Assembly: GCA_019429465.1 (NCBI GenBank)
Contig: JAHYIV010000005.1
Coordinates: 62,001-126,000, forward strand
Length of the DNA: 64,000 nucleotides
Source: Desulfoarculaceae bacterium
GTDB taxonomy: Bacteria > Desulfobacterota > Desulfobulbia > Desulfobulbales > Desulfocapsaceae
Direction of reading: 5' to 3'
The translations under genes and the position numbers were made by a program. The notes beneath the pieces are model-generated. The model searched no databases, was not told the origin of the DNA, and saw only the letters and a program-made list of their open reading frames with translations. This document shows positions 9,223 through 18,680 of the stretch, piece by piece (the first letter of the stretch is position 1; each line of letters starts with the position of its first letter).

Positions 9223-11100
9223 TTATTCGCCAAGCCCCAGTCCCTTGCGTTTTTGTCTGATCCGTTTATCGATGAGCTCGGCCGCCTTGAAGGGGTCCGG
9301 TTCAATACCAAAACAGGCCCCGAGGAGGGTGTCAAGTCCTTCCAGGGCCAGATTGGTCACCAGCTCGGAGCCGGTAATGTTGGGAGGATGGCCGAGATGG
9401 GTGTAAATGCCCGAGGCGACACAGTAGGTGCCGATGGCGGCGGCCTTCTCCGAATACCATTCAGGTGATGAGCCGGCCAGCGGCAGATCGGAGATATCGA
9501 CGCCCAGTTCATTGGCCAGCAGGGCCGCCAGCTGCAGGATCCGGGCATTGTCGACACAACTGCCCATGTGCAGGACCGGCGGGATGCCCAGCGAGCCGCA
9601 GATCTCCCTGAGGCCCGGCCCCGCCATCTCGATGGCCTCGGGCACCAGCAGACCGGCCTTGCCGGTGGCGCTGGTCACGCAACCGGTCACCAGCACCAGG
9701 ATATCTTTTTTGATCAGTTCCCGGGCCAGGTTGACATTGCAGTGATCCTGCCGGTACTTGGGATTATTGCAGCCGACGATGGCCACCGCGCCCCGGACCT
9801 TGCCCCCCTTGATCGCCTCGATAAGGGGGGTCAGGGTGCCGCCCATGGCGGCCAGGAGGGATTCGTTGGAAAAACCGGTAATCAGGTCAACGGTTCCCTG
9901 GGGGATTTCCACCCGGGCCTTATTGCGCAGCGGAAAACGCTCAATGGCCATGCGCACGACCTTGCGCGCCTGGGCCGCACCGTTATGGGTCTCGAATTTC
10001 ACATGCTCGGCGCCGGTGAATTTCGCCTTGTCGGCGGTGGTGACCATCTTGGTGTGGTAGCAGTTGCCGACAGTGACCAGGCTGGGCATGATGCACTGAT
10101 AATCAACGACGATGAGCTCGACCGCGCCGGTGACGATGGCCAGCTCGGTCATCAGGTGGTTGCCGGCCATGGGGATGCCCCGGCGCATCATCAGCTCATT
10201 GCCGGTACAGCAGAGTCCGGCCAGATTGATACCGGCAGCGCCTTTGGACCTGGCCAGGGCGATCAGTTCCGGGTCGCTGACCGCCTCGACAATCTTCTCG
10301 GAGACAATGGGATTATGGCCATGCACCAGGATGTTGACCTGATCCTCCTTGATAACCCCGAGGTTCACCTTCGACTTTCTGGGGCTGGGCGTGCCGAAGA
10401 GGATATCGGAGATCTCGGTGGCGATCATCGAGCCGGCCCAGCCATCGGCCAGACAGGTGCGGGCACTGTGCAGCATGGTGTTGGCGGCGTCGTTGTCACA
10501 GCCCATATGGGTGCGGTGCATCATCTCGGCTATCTCCCGGTCAACGCCGCGGGGGGTGATGCCGAGATCCCGCCAGATCTGCTTCCGTTTTTCCGGAACC
10601 CGGCACGAGAAAGAAAGTTCCTTCCGCAGACTGGAGTAATTGGTATAAAATTCGGCGCTCAAGTCCTTGGCAACCTCCAGGAGCGGCCGCCCCTCGGTGG
10701 CAATCCCCAGCTCACCGGCGATGCGGAGCAGCTTGGCCTCATCCTTGATGGTATAATCCCGGGTCAGCCCGTGGGCCACGTCATGCAGGGCCTCAATGCA
10801 GTCGCGCCCGTGGTCGGAATGGCCGGCCGAGCCCCCGGCGACAAAGCGGCCGAAGTTGCGGGCGACGATCACATCTCCATCGGCGCCGCAGACCCCAAGA
10901 GGGGCCTTCTTGCTGATGCGGCAGGGCCCCATGGTGCAGTTGCGGCAAGAGAGACCGCTTTCGCAGAAGGTACAGTGAGGGGTCTGCTGCTCCAGACGGT
11001 CCCAGGCGGTCTCGACCCCGTCCCGTTCCGCCTTGCGAAGCATCTGCCGGGCATCATCCCATATCGATTTTTCTTCAATGGTTTTTTTTACTGCTGCCAT
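9223..11100 (-). CDS. cooS: Anaerobic carbon monoxide dehydrogenase catalytic subunit
   Basis: A 625-residue Ni-Fe CODH interconverting CO and CO2. The N-terminal cluster-binding cysteines are C43, C46, C52, C55 and C60. C-cluster-type motifs follow: VHGHNP, LCCTGNE, IVGCNNPK, VTGCVTSATGKAG and HMGSCVDNAR. A strong AGGAGG precedes the ATG. No cooF, cooC or acetyl-CoA synthase genes are adjacent, so this is a stand-alone CODH. It could feed the carbonyl branch of the Wood-Ljungdahl pathway encoded elsewhere, or oxidise CO through a separate ferredoxin. Its position inside rtcB-derived repeats hints that it was inserted here. Confidence 0.95.
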   Translation of the reverse strand: MAAVKKTIEEKSIWDDARQMLRKAERDGVETAWDRLEQQTPHCTFCESGLSCRNCTMGPCRISKKAPLGVCGADGDVIVARNFGRFVAGGSAGHSDHGRDCIEALHDVAHGLTRDYTIKDEAKLLRIAGELGIATEGRPLLEVAKDLSAEFYTNYSSLRKELSFSCRVPEKRKQIWRDLGITPRGVDREIAEMMHRTHMGCDNDAANTMLHSARTCLADGWAGSMIATEISDILFGTPSPRKSKVNLGVIKEDQVNILVHGHNPIVSEKIVEAVSDPELIALARSKGAAGINLAGLCCTGNELMMRRGIPMAGNHLMTELAIVTGAVELIVVDYQCIMPSLVTVGNCYHTKMVTTADKAKFTGAEHVKFETHNGAAQARKVVRMAIERFPLRNKARVEIPQGTVDLITGFSNESLLAAMGGTLTPLIEAIKGGKVRGAVAIVGCNNPKYRQDHCNVNLARELIKKDILVLVTGCVTSATGKAGLLVPEAIEMAGPGLREICGSLGIPPVLHMGSCVDNARILQLAALLANELGVDISDLPLAGSSPEWYSEKAAAIGTYCVASGIYTHLGHPPNITGSELVTNLALEGLDTLLGACFGIEPDPFKAAELIDKRIRQKRKGLGLGE

Positions 11101-11166
11101 GATATCCTCCTTTCAAGGGTGTGAGTCATTCCGAACGCCCGGTATAACCGGACGCCGGCACTTAAC

Positions 11167-11538
11167 TTATGCCACTTCATCCAGCATCATCGTTACCGCC
11201 TGCACCAGTCCCGGCAACCGTTCCTGGCAGACAGAGAAAACGACCTCAGCGTTAAGATCAAAATAATGGTGACTGATAATATCCCTCATACCCTTGGCAC
11301 CTCTCCAATCGACCTCGGGATGAGTAAAAAAGAGTTGACCACCTGTCACCTTATCCAAATTTTTCAGGCTTTCTCCAATAGTTATCAACATCATACAGAT
11401 GCCATCCAGTTTATCAATCCCGGCTTCGGTTGCAAGAAAATCATCCGCCTTGGCGATGGAAACAAACCTCCGTTCAATCCGTCCAGCTGCTTCAAGGATC
11501 TGCGAAAGGATTTCAGACACCAGCTCAGAATCATACAT
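11167..11538 (-). CDS. hepT: HepT-type RNase toxin
   Basis: A 123-residue all-helical DUF86/HepT protein with the catalytic R-x4-H-x-Y motif at R85, H90 and Y92 (RDIISHHY). In characterised pairs HepT is an RNase whose Tyr is modified by AMP from the partner nucleotidyltransferase. The start overlaps the mntA end by 8 bp, the usual antitoxin-first order. Intact motif and gene pair suggest a functional module. Confidence 0.9.
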   Translation of the reverse strand: MYDSELVSEILSQILEAAGRIERRFVSIAKADDFLATEAGIDKLDGICMMLITIGESLKNLDKVTGGQLFFTHPEVDWRGAKGMRDIISHHYFDLNAEVVFSVCQERLPGLVQAVTMMLDEVA

Positions 11539-11845
11539 AGACTGCCTCGCTGTTGATCCGCTTCTTCAAGAATTCATTCATCTGCTGACGATAGTGAACG
11601 ATATCTACAGGGCAGTGCAGGGCTTCCTCCAACTCTTCCTTAATATGTACCATATAAAAAAGATCGGGTTTCATCATTTCCACCACCACATCCACATCAC
11701 TGACCTCGGTGACATCGCCCCTGGCCACTGAGCCAAAAATACCAATTCTGGTCACGCCATAACGCTCTGCCAACTCATCCCTGTGCAGACCGAGGATGCG
11801 CAACACCTCTTCACGATAAAACTTATTTTTTCTTTGATGACCCAT
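11531..11845 (-). CDS. mntA: MntA-type nucleotidyltransferase antitoxin
   Basis: A minimal nucleotidyltransferase, 104 residues, with the G-S-x10-D-x-D motif: G38, S39, D50 and D52. In MntA families this adenylylates HepT and neutralises it. The start at 11845 is placed by GGAG eight bases upstream; ATGs at 11851 and 11878 are in frame. The residues before the motif (HRDELAERYGVTRIGIFGS) are typical. It is upstream of and overlaps hepT. Confidence 0.88.
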   Translation of the reverse strand: MGHQRKNKFYREEVLRILGLHRDELAERYGVTRIGIFGSVARGDVTEVSDVDVVVEMMKPDLFYMVHIKEELEEALHCPVDIVHYRQQMNEFLKKRINSEAVYV

Positions 11846-12062
11846 TGCCATTTCTCCAAATTTTATAGTACCCACCATACTTAATCAGTAAAACGATTTA
11901 TGAGTCCGTTTATTTAAAAGTCTTATTCCAGGTCGGGGCATAGGAAAAAATTTTCCACAAGCATATAGCTGATATTACATTTATATTTTTTTTGCATAAT
12001 GAAGAGATCCGACGAAAAGGCCTTCAATCAACAACTCATTGATGTTCCTGGAACCAGACATC

Positions 12063-13232
12063 TCACCCCTTGATCACCGCCAGAGGCCGCAGGGCCACCA
12101 GCACCTCCACCAGATCGAGCTGATTGTCAATGACCTCGTCAATATCCTTGTAGGATCCGGGCGCCTCATCGAGATCCCTGGCGGAGCGGACGGCGTGGAT
12201 GATGCCCTGGTCGTCCAGCCGTTTCTTTTCCCGGGCCAGATCAAGCTGCCGCTGGGCCTGTTTGCGCCCCATTTTTCTGCCGGCACCATGGGCACAGGAT
12301 TCAAAGCTCTCAGGATTCCCGCGGCCCCTGACGATATAGCTGGGACTGCCCTGCGAGCCGGGGATGATGCCGATCTCACCGGCCCGGGCACTGGTTGCCC
12401 CTTTGCGATGCACCAGGACATGCCGGTCAAAATGAAACTCCATGGCCGCGTAATTATGGGCAATATTGATCATCGGCTCAAAGGTCACCGGCTGGACCAC
12501 CGCCAGGAGGGCCTCCTTGACCCGTTCCATCATCATCTTCCGGTTGGCAAGGGCGAATTCGACGCAGTAGCGCATCTCCCGCAGATAGGTCTGACCAATT
12601 TCACTGGTGATGGGTAAAAATGCCAGCTGCCAGCTTGTGGGTATATTTGATCCCCACTGCCTGTTCAGCTCCATGGCCAGGTGATTATAATAGTTGGCAA
12701 CCTTGAAACCGATATTGCGGCTGCCGGAATGGACCATGAGCCAGATACGCCCGTCATCGCCCTTCTGGATCTCAATAAAATGGTTCCCTCCCCCCAGGGT
12801 TCCAAGCTGGGTGAGCGCCGCCTGATATTCCCTGGAGACAATGGTCAGCTCATCCAGAGGAACCTCTGGTTTGGGCATGAGTCGCGGATCCTGCTTCTTT
12901 TTATGATGGTTGAAACCAAGGGGGACCGTCCGTCTGATCTCGGCCAGCACCCCTTTCAACTGATCGGTGGAGATGGTGATAAGCGAGGTGCGCACCGCAC
13001 ACATGCCGCAGCCGATATCGACCCCCACCGCATTGGGGACCACCATTTCTGCCGAGGCCATCACCCCGCCGATGGGCATGCCATAGCCCAGATGGGCATC
13101 CGGCATCACGGCCACGTGTTGAAAGATGAAGGGAAGATTGGCGAGGTTTCTCGCCTGTTCAAAGGCACCGGATTCGATATCGTCCAGCCACAGTTTGATC
13201 GGTTGTTTTTCTGTGGTGATTATCTTTTTCAT
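12063..13232 (-). CDS. rtcB: RtcB-family RNA ligase
   Basis: A 389-residue member of the RtcB family, which joins 2',3'-cyclic phosphate or 3'-phosphate ends to 5'-OH ends with GTP and Mn2+. Motifs: PDAHLGYGMPIGG, GVDIGCGM (metal Asp72 and Cys75), GGGNHFIE, HSGSRNIG, and CAHGAGRKMGR holding the guanylylated His. The start at 13232 has AGGAGG about 11 bases upstream. It is 46 bp downstream of selB on the same strand. No archease gene is adjacent. A fossil of its 3' end lies at 9139-9184. Confidence 0.92.
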   Translation of the reverse strand: MKKIITTEKQPIKLWLDDIESGAFEQARNLANLPFIFQHVAVMPDAHLGYGMPIGGVMASAEMVVPNAVGVDIGCGMCAVRTSLITISTDQLKGVLAEIRRTVPLGFNHHKKKQDPRLMPKPEVPLDELTIVSREYQAALTQLGTLGGGNHFIEIQKGDDGRIWLMVHSGSRNIGFKVANYYNHLAMELNRQWGSNIPTSWQLAFLPITSEIGQTYLREMRYCVEFALANRKMMMERVKEALLAVVQPVTFEPMINIAHNYAAMEFHFDRHVLVHRKGATSARAGEIGIIPGSQGSPSYIVRGRGNPESFESCAHGAGRKMGRKQAQRQLDLAREKKRLDDQGIIHAVRSARDLDEAPGSYKDIDEVIDNQLDLVEVLVALRPLAVIKG

Positions 13233-13278
13233 GAGGATGCAAGCCTCCTGTGACCACACCTTGACAACTGAGACAGGA

Positions 13279-15213
13279 TTACGGAACTTTTTTACGCAGA
13301 ATACGCGTATCTCCAACCCGGATGGTCAGTTTAATTTTATCAAAATACTCGAGCAGGGGAATGGAAAACTTGCGGGTAAGCCCGGTCAGTTCCTTGAAGC
13401 GCGGGGCATCAATCTCGCCTTCGCGGCTGATGAAGGCAATGAGCTCACGGGCCAGACCATCAATGGTGTCGATGTGATAATAGAGGCTCTCGCTGATCTT
13501 GACCAGCCTGCCCTGGCGCAGGAGCAGGGCCAGCACCTCCTTGACCATGGTTTCCTGGGCATCAGAAAAACGGTCGATGGTCTCGCGGATGGTGGCCGTG
13601 GCCAGTCCCTTCTGCCGATACCACTCCTCCAGATCGTGCTGCAGGGCCTGCTCGTCGGCCTGCAGGGCCACGCGGTGGCTGGTCAGCCGCACCTCCGACT
13701 CCTCCTGCACCACCAGCTCTTTTTTCAACAGCTCTCCCAGACAGAACTGAAAGACCTTCTGTTCCACCCGTCTGCCAAGCCCTGAGCGCAACACTTCTTT
13801 CGACAGGCCACTCTGCAGGGGGTTGTCACGGTGAAAGGCGGAAAGATTAGCGAGCAGGGTCTCTTCCACCCTGTCACTCACCGTCCTGGCCACATAGCGC
13901 TGGGATGCGGAATCGACCACCACCACCTGGCGGGTGGAAAGCGGACCGGTCATCATCTTCTTCAGCTGCTTGCCAAAGATGCCGAGACGAATGGAGAGCT
14001 CATCAGCGGTCAAGCCGGCGGTACGACTTTCTTCAAGAAACAGGAGGAGCTGCTCTTCAACGGTTCCATGCTGCAGGACCTCGAAGACAGCACCATTGAC
14101 AGCCCGATCCTCATCCGTGGCCCGCTTCCTCTTCCGCGGCGGCTGGTTCCCCAGCACCCTGCCGCCGCCAATGGTCGTGGCCGGAGAATAGCTGCGCACC
14201 ACATAGCGGTCTCCGGGCCAGACGGCCACAGGGGCCTCAAAAAGGAGCTGGACTGCGGCCGTCTTGCCCGGCAGTAATTCATCCTCTGCCAGCAGGGAAA
14301 TGCGGCCCATGAGTTCGGCCGTCCCCAGATGGATGCGCACCCTGGTTCGGTGTTTGAGCGGTTTTTCGTTGACCGCCAGATAGAGGAATTCACAATCGAG
14401 CATAAACCCCGGCTGCAGGCAGCCCGGGGTGGCCGCCACCATCCCTCGTTCGATGAGGGCGGTATCAACCCCCTGCAGATTAATGGCGGTTCGATGGCCG
14501 GCCTCAACCTCTTCTACAGACTGGGAATGAACCTGCAGACCACGCACCTTGGCGATCAGCTCTGAGGGATAAAAGCGCAACTCCTCGCCGATGGCGACCC
14601 GGCCGGAGATGGAGGTGCCGGTAATGACTGCCCCGAACCCTTTCATGGCAAAGATCCGATCCACCGGCAGCCGAAACGGTCCATGGACCTCCTTGAGCTC
14701 CTGGCGGCGGACAAAACGGTCAAGCTCCTCTTTCAGCTCGACAATCCCCTCGCCGGTGATGGAGGAGACGCGAAGAAGAGGGGCCTCTTCGAGAAAACTG
14801 CCGACGCAGAAGTCCCGCACCTCCTCTTCCACCATATCCAGCCACTCGGCCTCGACCATATCTTTCTTGGTGATGACGATGATCCCTTCTTGCACCCCGA
14901 GCAGACGACAGATCTCAAAATGTTCCCTGGTCTGGGGCATGATCCCCTCATCAGCCGCCACGATAAAGGCCACCAGATCCATGCCCATGACCCCGGAAAC
15001 CATATTCTTGACGAATTTTTCATGACCGGGGACATCGACAATGCCGAGGCGATGGCCGCAGGGCAGATCCAGATAGGCAAAACCAAGCTCAATGGTGATG
15101 CCCCGTTTTTTTTCTTCCTTGAGCCGGTCTGTTTCAATACCGGTCAGGGCCCTGATCAGGCTGGTTTTGCCATGATCAACATGGCCGGCTGTACCGAGAA
15201 CAATTTCACGCAT
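13279..15213 (-). CDS. selB: Selenocysteine-specific elongation factor SelB
   Basis: A 644-residue translational GTPase delivering Sec-tRNA to UGA codons followed by a SECIS hairpin. G1 motif GHVDHGKT at residues 10-17, [22 protein letters not shown] (G3) and TKKD (G4). EF-Tu-like domains II-III follow. The C-terminal about 250 residues look like the winged-helix SECIS-binding region (ending [19 protein letters not shown]). No selA, selD or tRNA-Sec gene was seen nearby, and I saw no selenoprotein with an in-frame UGA in the window. Confidence 0.93.
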   Translation of the reverse strand: MREIVLGTAGHVDHGKTSLIRALTGIETDRLKEEKKRGITIELGFAYLDLPCGHRLGIVDVPGHEKFVKNMVSGVMGMDLVAFIVAADEGIMPQTREHFEICRLLGVQEGIIVITKKDMVEAEWLDMVEEEVRDFCVGSFLEEAPLLRVSSITGEGIVELKEELDRFVRRQELKEVHGPFRLPVDRIFAMKGFGAVITGTSISGRVAIGEELRFYPSELIAKVRGLQVHSQSVEEVEAGHRTAINLQGVDTALIERGMVAATPGCLQPGFMLDCEFLYLAVNEKPLKHRTRVRIHLGTAELMGRISLLAEDELLPGKTAAVQLLFEAPVAVWPGDRYVVRSYSPATTIGGGRVLGNQPPRKRKRATDEDRAVNGAVFEVLQHGTVEEQLLLFLEESRTAGLTADELSIRLGIFGKQLKKMMTGPLSTRQVVVVDSASQRYVARTVSDRVEETLLANLSAFHRDNPLQSGLSKEVLRSGLGRRVEQKVFQFCLGELLKKELVVQEESEVRLTSHRVALQADEQALQHDLEEWYRQKGLATATIRETIDRFSDAQETMVKEVLALLLRQGRLVKISESLYYHIDTIDGLARELIAFISREGEIDAPRFKELTGLTRKFSIPLLEYFDKIKLTIRVGDTRILRKKVP

Positions 15214-15274
15214 GGGGTATCAGAAGAGCCAGAGGATAGAGGACAAGATCACGGATGGCCAGGTAAACGAACGG

Positions 15275-15316
15275 AAAAAGAGACTCCCAGTGGTGCGAGC
15301 ACCAGGGAGAGAGTCC
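15275..15316 (-). terminator. Probable intrinsic terminator after the MBL hydrolase gene
   Basis: On the minus strand GACTCTCTCCCTGGTG and CACCACTGGGAGTC form an imperfect stem around CTCG, followed by CTTTTT. It lies about 50 bp past the stop of the gene at 15369-16007 and before selB. Confidence 0.55.
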
Positions 15317-15368
15317 ACGCAGCCGGAAAACAGGGGTGCAGCTCTTCATCCCCCTGATCTACGGCCCT

Positions 15369-16007
15369 TTAACGGATATAGGGATTCGACCTTTTTTCTT
15401 CAGCAATGGTGGAGCGGCTACCACCATAGCCATGCCCCGGCCAGACCACGGTCTCCGGCGGCAGGGTCAACAGGTGCGTGGTAATCGCTTCAATCAAGTC
15501 CTCATGGGAACCACCAGGAAAATCAGTCCGGCCAAGTCCACCGACAAAGAGGGAATCACCGGTAAAAAGATCCGGAGCATTGTACAGACAGATGCCGCCC
15601 GGGGTATGCCCCGGGGTATGGATCACCTGCAGTTTCTCCTCACCAATGGTAATCACGTCACCGTCCAGGACCTGGATATCAGCAGGGGGCGAGGCCTCAA
15701 GCCCGAGCATGGAGAAATACTTTATCACCTCCGGTCGGGCAAAGTAAACCACATCCGCCTCATGCATGACAATAGGCGCCCCACTGGCCTCCTTGAGCCG
15801 CCTGTTGCCGCAGACATGATCGGGATGTCCATGGGTGGCAATGATATACTCAATCGCCAGATTCGCGCGCTTAACCTCGGTCAGAATCTGTTCTTCATCA
15901 CCGCCTGGATCAATCACCGCACACTTGCCGGTCTTGACGCAGCCGACAATATAACAGCAGACACCCATCTCCCCGACAGTCAGTTGTTTGACAAACATAG
16001 ATTTCAT
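15369..16007 (-). CDS. MBL-fold hydrolase, glyoxalase II-like
   Basis: A 212-residue metallo-beta-lactamase fold enzyme with the metal motif THGHPDH, then HTPGHTPGG, TGDSLFVGGLGRTD and a final PGHG. These match the hydroxyacylglutathione hydrolase-like (GloB2/YcbL) branch, which usually cleaves thioesters; the substrate is not determined by sequence. No strong ribosome site precedes the ATG at 16007; MFVKQLTV three codons in is an alternative start. Single gene with its own terminator. Confidence 0.83.
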   Translation of the reverse strand: MKSMFVKQLTVGEMGVCCYIVGCVKTGKCAVIDPGGDEEQILTEVKRANLAIEYIIATHGHPDHVCGNRRLKEASGAPIVMHEADVVYFARPEVIKYFSMLGLEASPPADIQVLDGDVITIGEEKLQVIHTPGHTPGGICLYNAPDLFTGDSLFVGGLGRTDFPGGSHEDLIEAITTHLLTLPPETVVWPGHGYGGSRSTIAEEKRSNPYIR

Positions 16008-16140
16008 TAGCAGAAATTTTTTTTAAAAAAAACAGAAAGAGATTCTGGCGAAGGATTCGCTCTTCCTGTTCACTGGTCACTGTTTCATCAGCAATCGCCA
16101 AGTCGCTGTAAATAAATCATTCTCATATCGTCAACGGTAT

Positions 16141-16194
16141 AAGGGGCTGTAAAGAAACAGATAAAAATGTGACGGTTATTTCTTAACAGCCCTT
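16141..16194 (-). terminator. Hairpin at the 3' end of the Mrp gene
   Basis: GGGCTGTAAAGAAA on one side and TTTCTTAACAGCCC on the other form a long stem. The mrp stop codon lies inside the right arm. Likely a terminator; it shares the style of the palindromes at 35176-35408 and 53061-53166. Confidence 0.5.
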
Positions 16195-17167
16195 AACAAT
16201 CACACTTGGCAGGATCACACCCGCCTCCGCCGCAGCCACAACTGCTGGTGGCGGCAGCCGCCATGTTCAACGAAGGTTTTACCGCGGTCAATGGCGGCAG
16301 GCGGTTTTCCACGGCCGTCACCACTGCGGCAAAGGCCACGGTGGCCGGGCTTACCGCGTCGGAAGTAAGATAGGGCGTGCCGTCATCACCGGCAATAACC
16401 ACCTTCGGATCCATGGGAACACGACCCAGGAACGGCAGCTCAAACTCGCGGGCCAACTCTTCACCACCACCGGTCTTGAAGATATCAACGGTCTTATTAC
16501 AGTGCGGGCAGACAAAACCGGACATGTTCTCAACCACACCGGTGATCTCCATGCCCACTGTCTTACAAAAACTGATAGATTTGCGGACATCGGCCAGGGC
16601 CACCTGCTGGGGAGTGGTCACCACCACAGCCGTAACATTGGGGATGATCTGGGCCACTGACAGCGGCTCATCACCAGTACCCGGAGGGGCATCGATGATC
16701 AGATAATCAAGCTCGCCCCAGTCCATGTCAGCGACAAACTGACGGATGGCCTGGATCTTCAAGGGGCCGCGCCAGATAATGGCCTCGTCCCTGTCCCTCA
16801 TCATGTATTCGAGCGAGACGACCTTAAGATTATCATTGTATTTCAGTGGCGGCACCAGTCCGTCCGGGGTCGCGGGCGGCTCCATGGTCCCCTTCATATT
16901 CAACATCCGTATGACATCCGGACCATGAAGATCGACATCCATCAATCCCACCTGATGGCCTCTTTTGGCCAGACCCAGGGCCAGATTAACGGAAACGGTT
17001 GATTTTCCAACTCCTCCCTTGCCGCTCATGACCAGAATCTTGTGTTTAATCTTTCCCAGGGAGCGGGTAATGGCATTATCCTGCTGGGCCAGCTTGGCCT
17101 GTTGTGATTCCTGACTGCCACAAGACTTGCTTGAGCAGGAACTGCTTGTTCCACACGAACTCGACAT
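16193..17167 (-). CDS. Mrp/NBP35-family Fe-S cluster carrier ATPase
   Basis: A 324-residue P-loop ATPase of the ApbC/Mrp/NBP35 family, which carries Fe-S clusters to apoproteins. Deviant Walker A GKGGVGKST near residue 49, DAPPGTGD, and the bridging CPHC pair at FVCPHCNKT. Both ends are unusually cysteine-rich: the N-terminus has C5, C11 and C16 in a Ser-rich run, and the C-terminus ends with CGCGGGGCDPAKCDC. The latter may hold an extra cluster or metal site, as in many anaerobes. A strong AGGAGG precedes the ATG. It is divergent from ftsY. Confidence 0.9.
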   Translation of the reverse strand: MSSSCGTSSSCSSKSCGSQESQQAKLAQQDNAITRSLGKIKHKILVMSGKGGVGKSTVSVNLALGLAKRGHQVGLMDVDLHGPDVIRMLNMKGTMEPPATPDGLVPPLKYNDNLKVVSLEYMMRDRDEAIIWRGPLKIQAIRQFVADMDWGELDYLIIDAPPGTGDEPLSVAQIIPNVTAVVVTTPQQVALADVRKSISFCKTVGMEITGVVENMSGFVCPHCNKTVDIFKTGGGEELAREFELPFLGRVPMDPKVVIAGDDGTPYLTSDAVSPATVAFAAVVTAVENRLPPLTAVKPSLNMAAAATSSCGCGGGGCDPAKCDC

Positions 17168-17497
17168 CGTACTTCCTCCTGTATAATATGAACTCTATGA
17201 GAGTAAAAGACAAACGTTTACTTTTAAAAGGGTAATGCTTACTTTCTGCGTCACCAAGGAAATCAAGCCGACAGGCTCATCCCGGGGACATGGTGACTCA
17301 AACTTACCTTACATTAATCCTGATACCGACAAATGCAAACAAAATCCTGAAAAGGAGCAAGGCCGGACCTTGCCGGGATATTGTTTTTGTTGCTTTCTTC
17401 CCTGACTGACCGTAAGATATTTTTTTTCATCCATACCCCTGTCAAGAAACCGTTACATCTCAATAAAGACGCTGCAAAGGTCTTAAAGGAATCCCTT
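17168..17497. other. Divergent intergenic region between mrp and ftsY
   Basis: 330 bp between two genes read outwards, so promoters for both should lie here. The mrp side is AT-rich with a TATTAT box close to the ribosome site; I could not pair it with a convincing -35. Nothing else is recognisable. Confidence 0.5.
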
Positions 17498-18667
17498 ATG
17501 CTCGGCTGGTTCAAGAAAAAATTTGGCAAGACGGAAGAGCAGAGTTCATTCCCCGATCAGGAACAGACCAGCCAGACAGAACAGGATCAAGACACGCCCT
17601 CTCAGGCCGCGGAGATCTTCCTCGAACCAAGCCCCGCCGCAGAACCGGAACATACGGAGGAGCAAGCCATAGTCGCAGAGCCTGCGGCGCCGACTCAGCC
17701 TCTGCCTGATCACCCGGAAAAAGAGAGCAGCCCCAACCCAAAGAGCAACTCCCTGTTCCAGCGGCTCTCTGAGCAACTGACCAAGACCAAGGAGTCTTTT
17801 GTCTATCGGATCGACACCCTCTGCCTCGGCAAAAAAGAAATCGATCAGGAGCTCCTGGACGACTTGGAAGAGATCCTGATCACTGCCGATCTCGGGGTCA
17901 ATACCACCGAGGAACTTTTGGACGAGGCCCGTCGCAAGGTCAAACGCCAGGAACTTTCCGACCCGCAAAAGTTAAAAAAAGTGCTCAAGGAGAAGATCCG
18001 TTCCTTTATCGTCGATGCCGACCGGCCGGCCGAACTGGTGATGCCCGACAAGGGCCCTTTTATCATCATGGTGGTCGGGGTCAACGGTGTGGGCAAGACG
18101 ACAACCATCGGCAAGATCACCCATAAATTCACCAGGGCCGGGCAGTCCGTGCTGCTGGTGGCAGCAGACACCTTCCGGGCGGCAGCGGTTGCCCAGTTAA
18201 AGATATGGGGTGAGCGCAGTAATGTGCAGGTGGTTTCTCAGCATGAGGGCGCTGACCCTTCGTCCGTGGTCTTTGATGCCATGGATATGGCACTGGCGAA
18301 GGCGTATGATGTGATCATTGTTGACACGGCAGGACGTCTCCATACCCAGGTCAATCTGATGGAAGAGCTGAAAAAGATCAAACGGGTCATCGGCAAGAAG
18401 ATACCAGGCGCCCCGCATGAAGTCATGCTGATCCTTGATGCCACCACCGGCCAGAACGCCATCTCTCAGGCCAAGCTCTTTAACGCCACGGTTGACATCA
18501 CCGGCCTGACCCTGACCAAACTGGACGGCACGGCCAAGGGTGGAATCGTGGTCAACATCTGCCGCGAGCTGAAGATCCCCATTCGTTTTATCGGCATCGG
18601 CGAACAGCTTGAAGATCTGCGCGACTTTGACCCGGGCGAGTTTGTCGACGCCCTCTTCCAGGAGTAA
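17498..18667 (+). CDS. ftsY: Signal recognition particle receptor FtsY
   Basis: A 389-residue SRP receptor GTPase. It opens MLGWFKKKFGK, a short amphipathic membrane-binding start, then a Glu/Pro-rich acidic A-domain of about 90 residues, then the NG domain: GVNGVGKTTTIGK (G1), DTFRAAAVAQL, DTAGR (G3), TKLDGTAKGG (G4) and GIGEQLEDLRDFDP. The ATG at 17498 has AAGGA 7 bases upstream; an upstream in-frame ATG adds unrelated residues. Partner of Ffh (42991-44346). Confidence 0.95.
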   Translation: MLGWFKKKFGKTEEQSSFPDQEQTSQTEQDQDTPSQAAEIFLEPSPAAEPEHTEEQAIVAEPAAPTQPLPDHPEKESSPNPKSNSLFQRLSEQLTKTKESFVYRIDTLCLGKKEIDQELLDDLEEILITADLGVNTTEELLDEARRKVKRQELSDPQKLKKVLKEKIRSFIVDADRPAELVMPDKGPFIIMVVGVNGVGKTTTIGKITHKFTRAGQSVLLVAADTFRAAAVAQLKIWGERSNVQVVSQHEGADPSSVVFDAMDMALAKAYDVIIVDTAGRLHTQVNLMEELKKIKRVIGKKIPGAPHEVMLILDATTGQNAISQAKLFNATVDITGLTLTKLDGTAKGGIVVNICRELKIPIRFIGIGEQLEDLRDFDPGEFVDALFQE

Positions 18668-18680
18668 GGGACTCTGAAAA

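Noticed and set aside
9568-11124. 518-codon plus-strand open frame
   Set aside because: Antisense shadow of cooS in high-GC DNA; no recognisable domain or ribosome site.
15214-15368. tRNA-Sec gene next to selB
   Set aside because: The hairpin there fits a terminator; no acceptor/TPsiC-like arms or UCA anticodon arm could be built.
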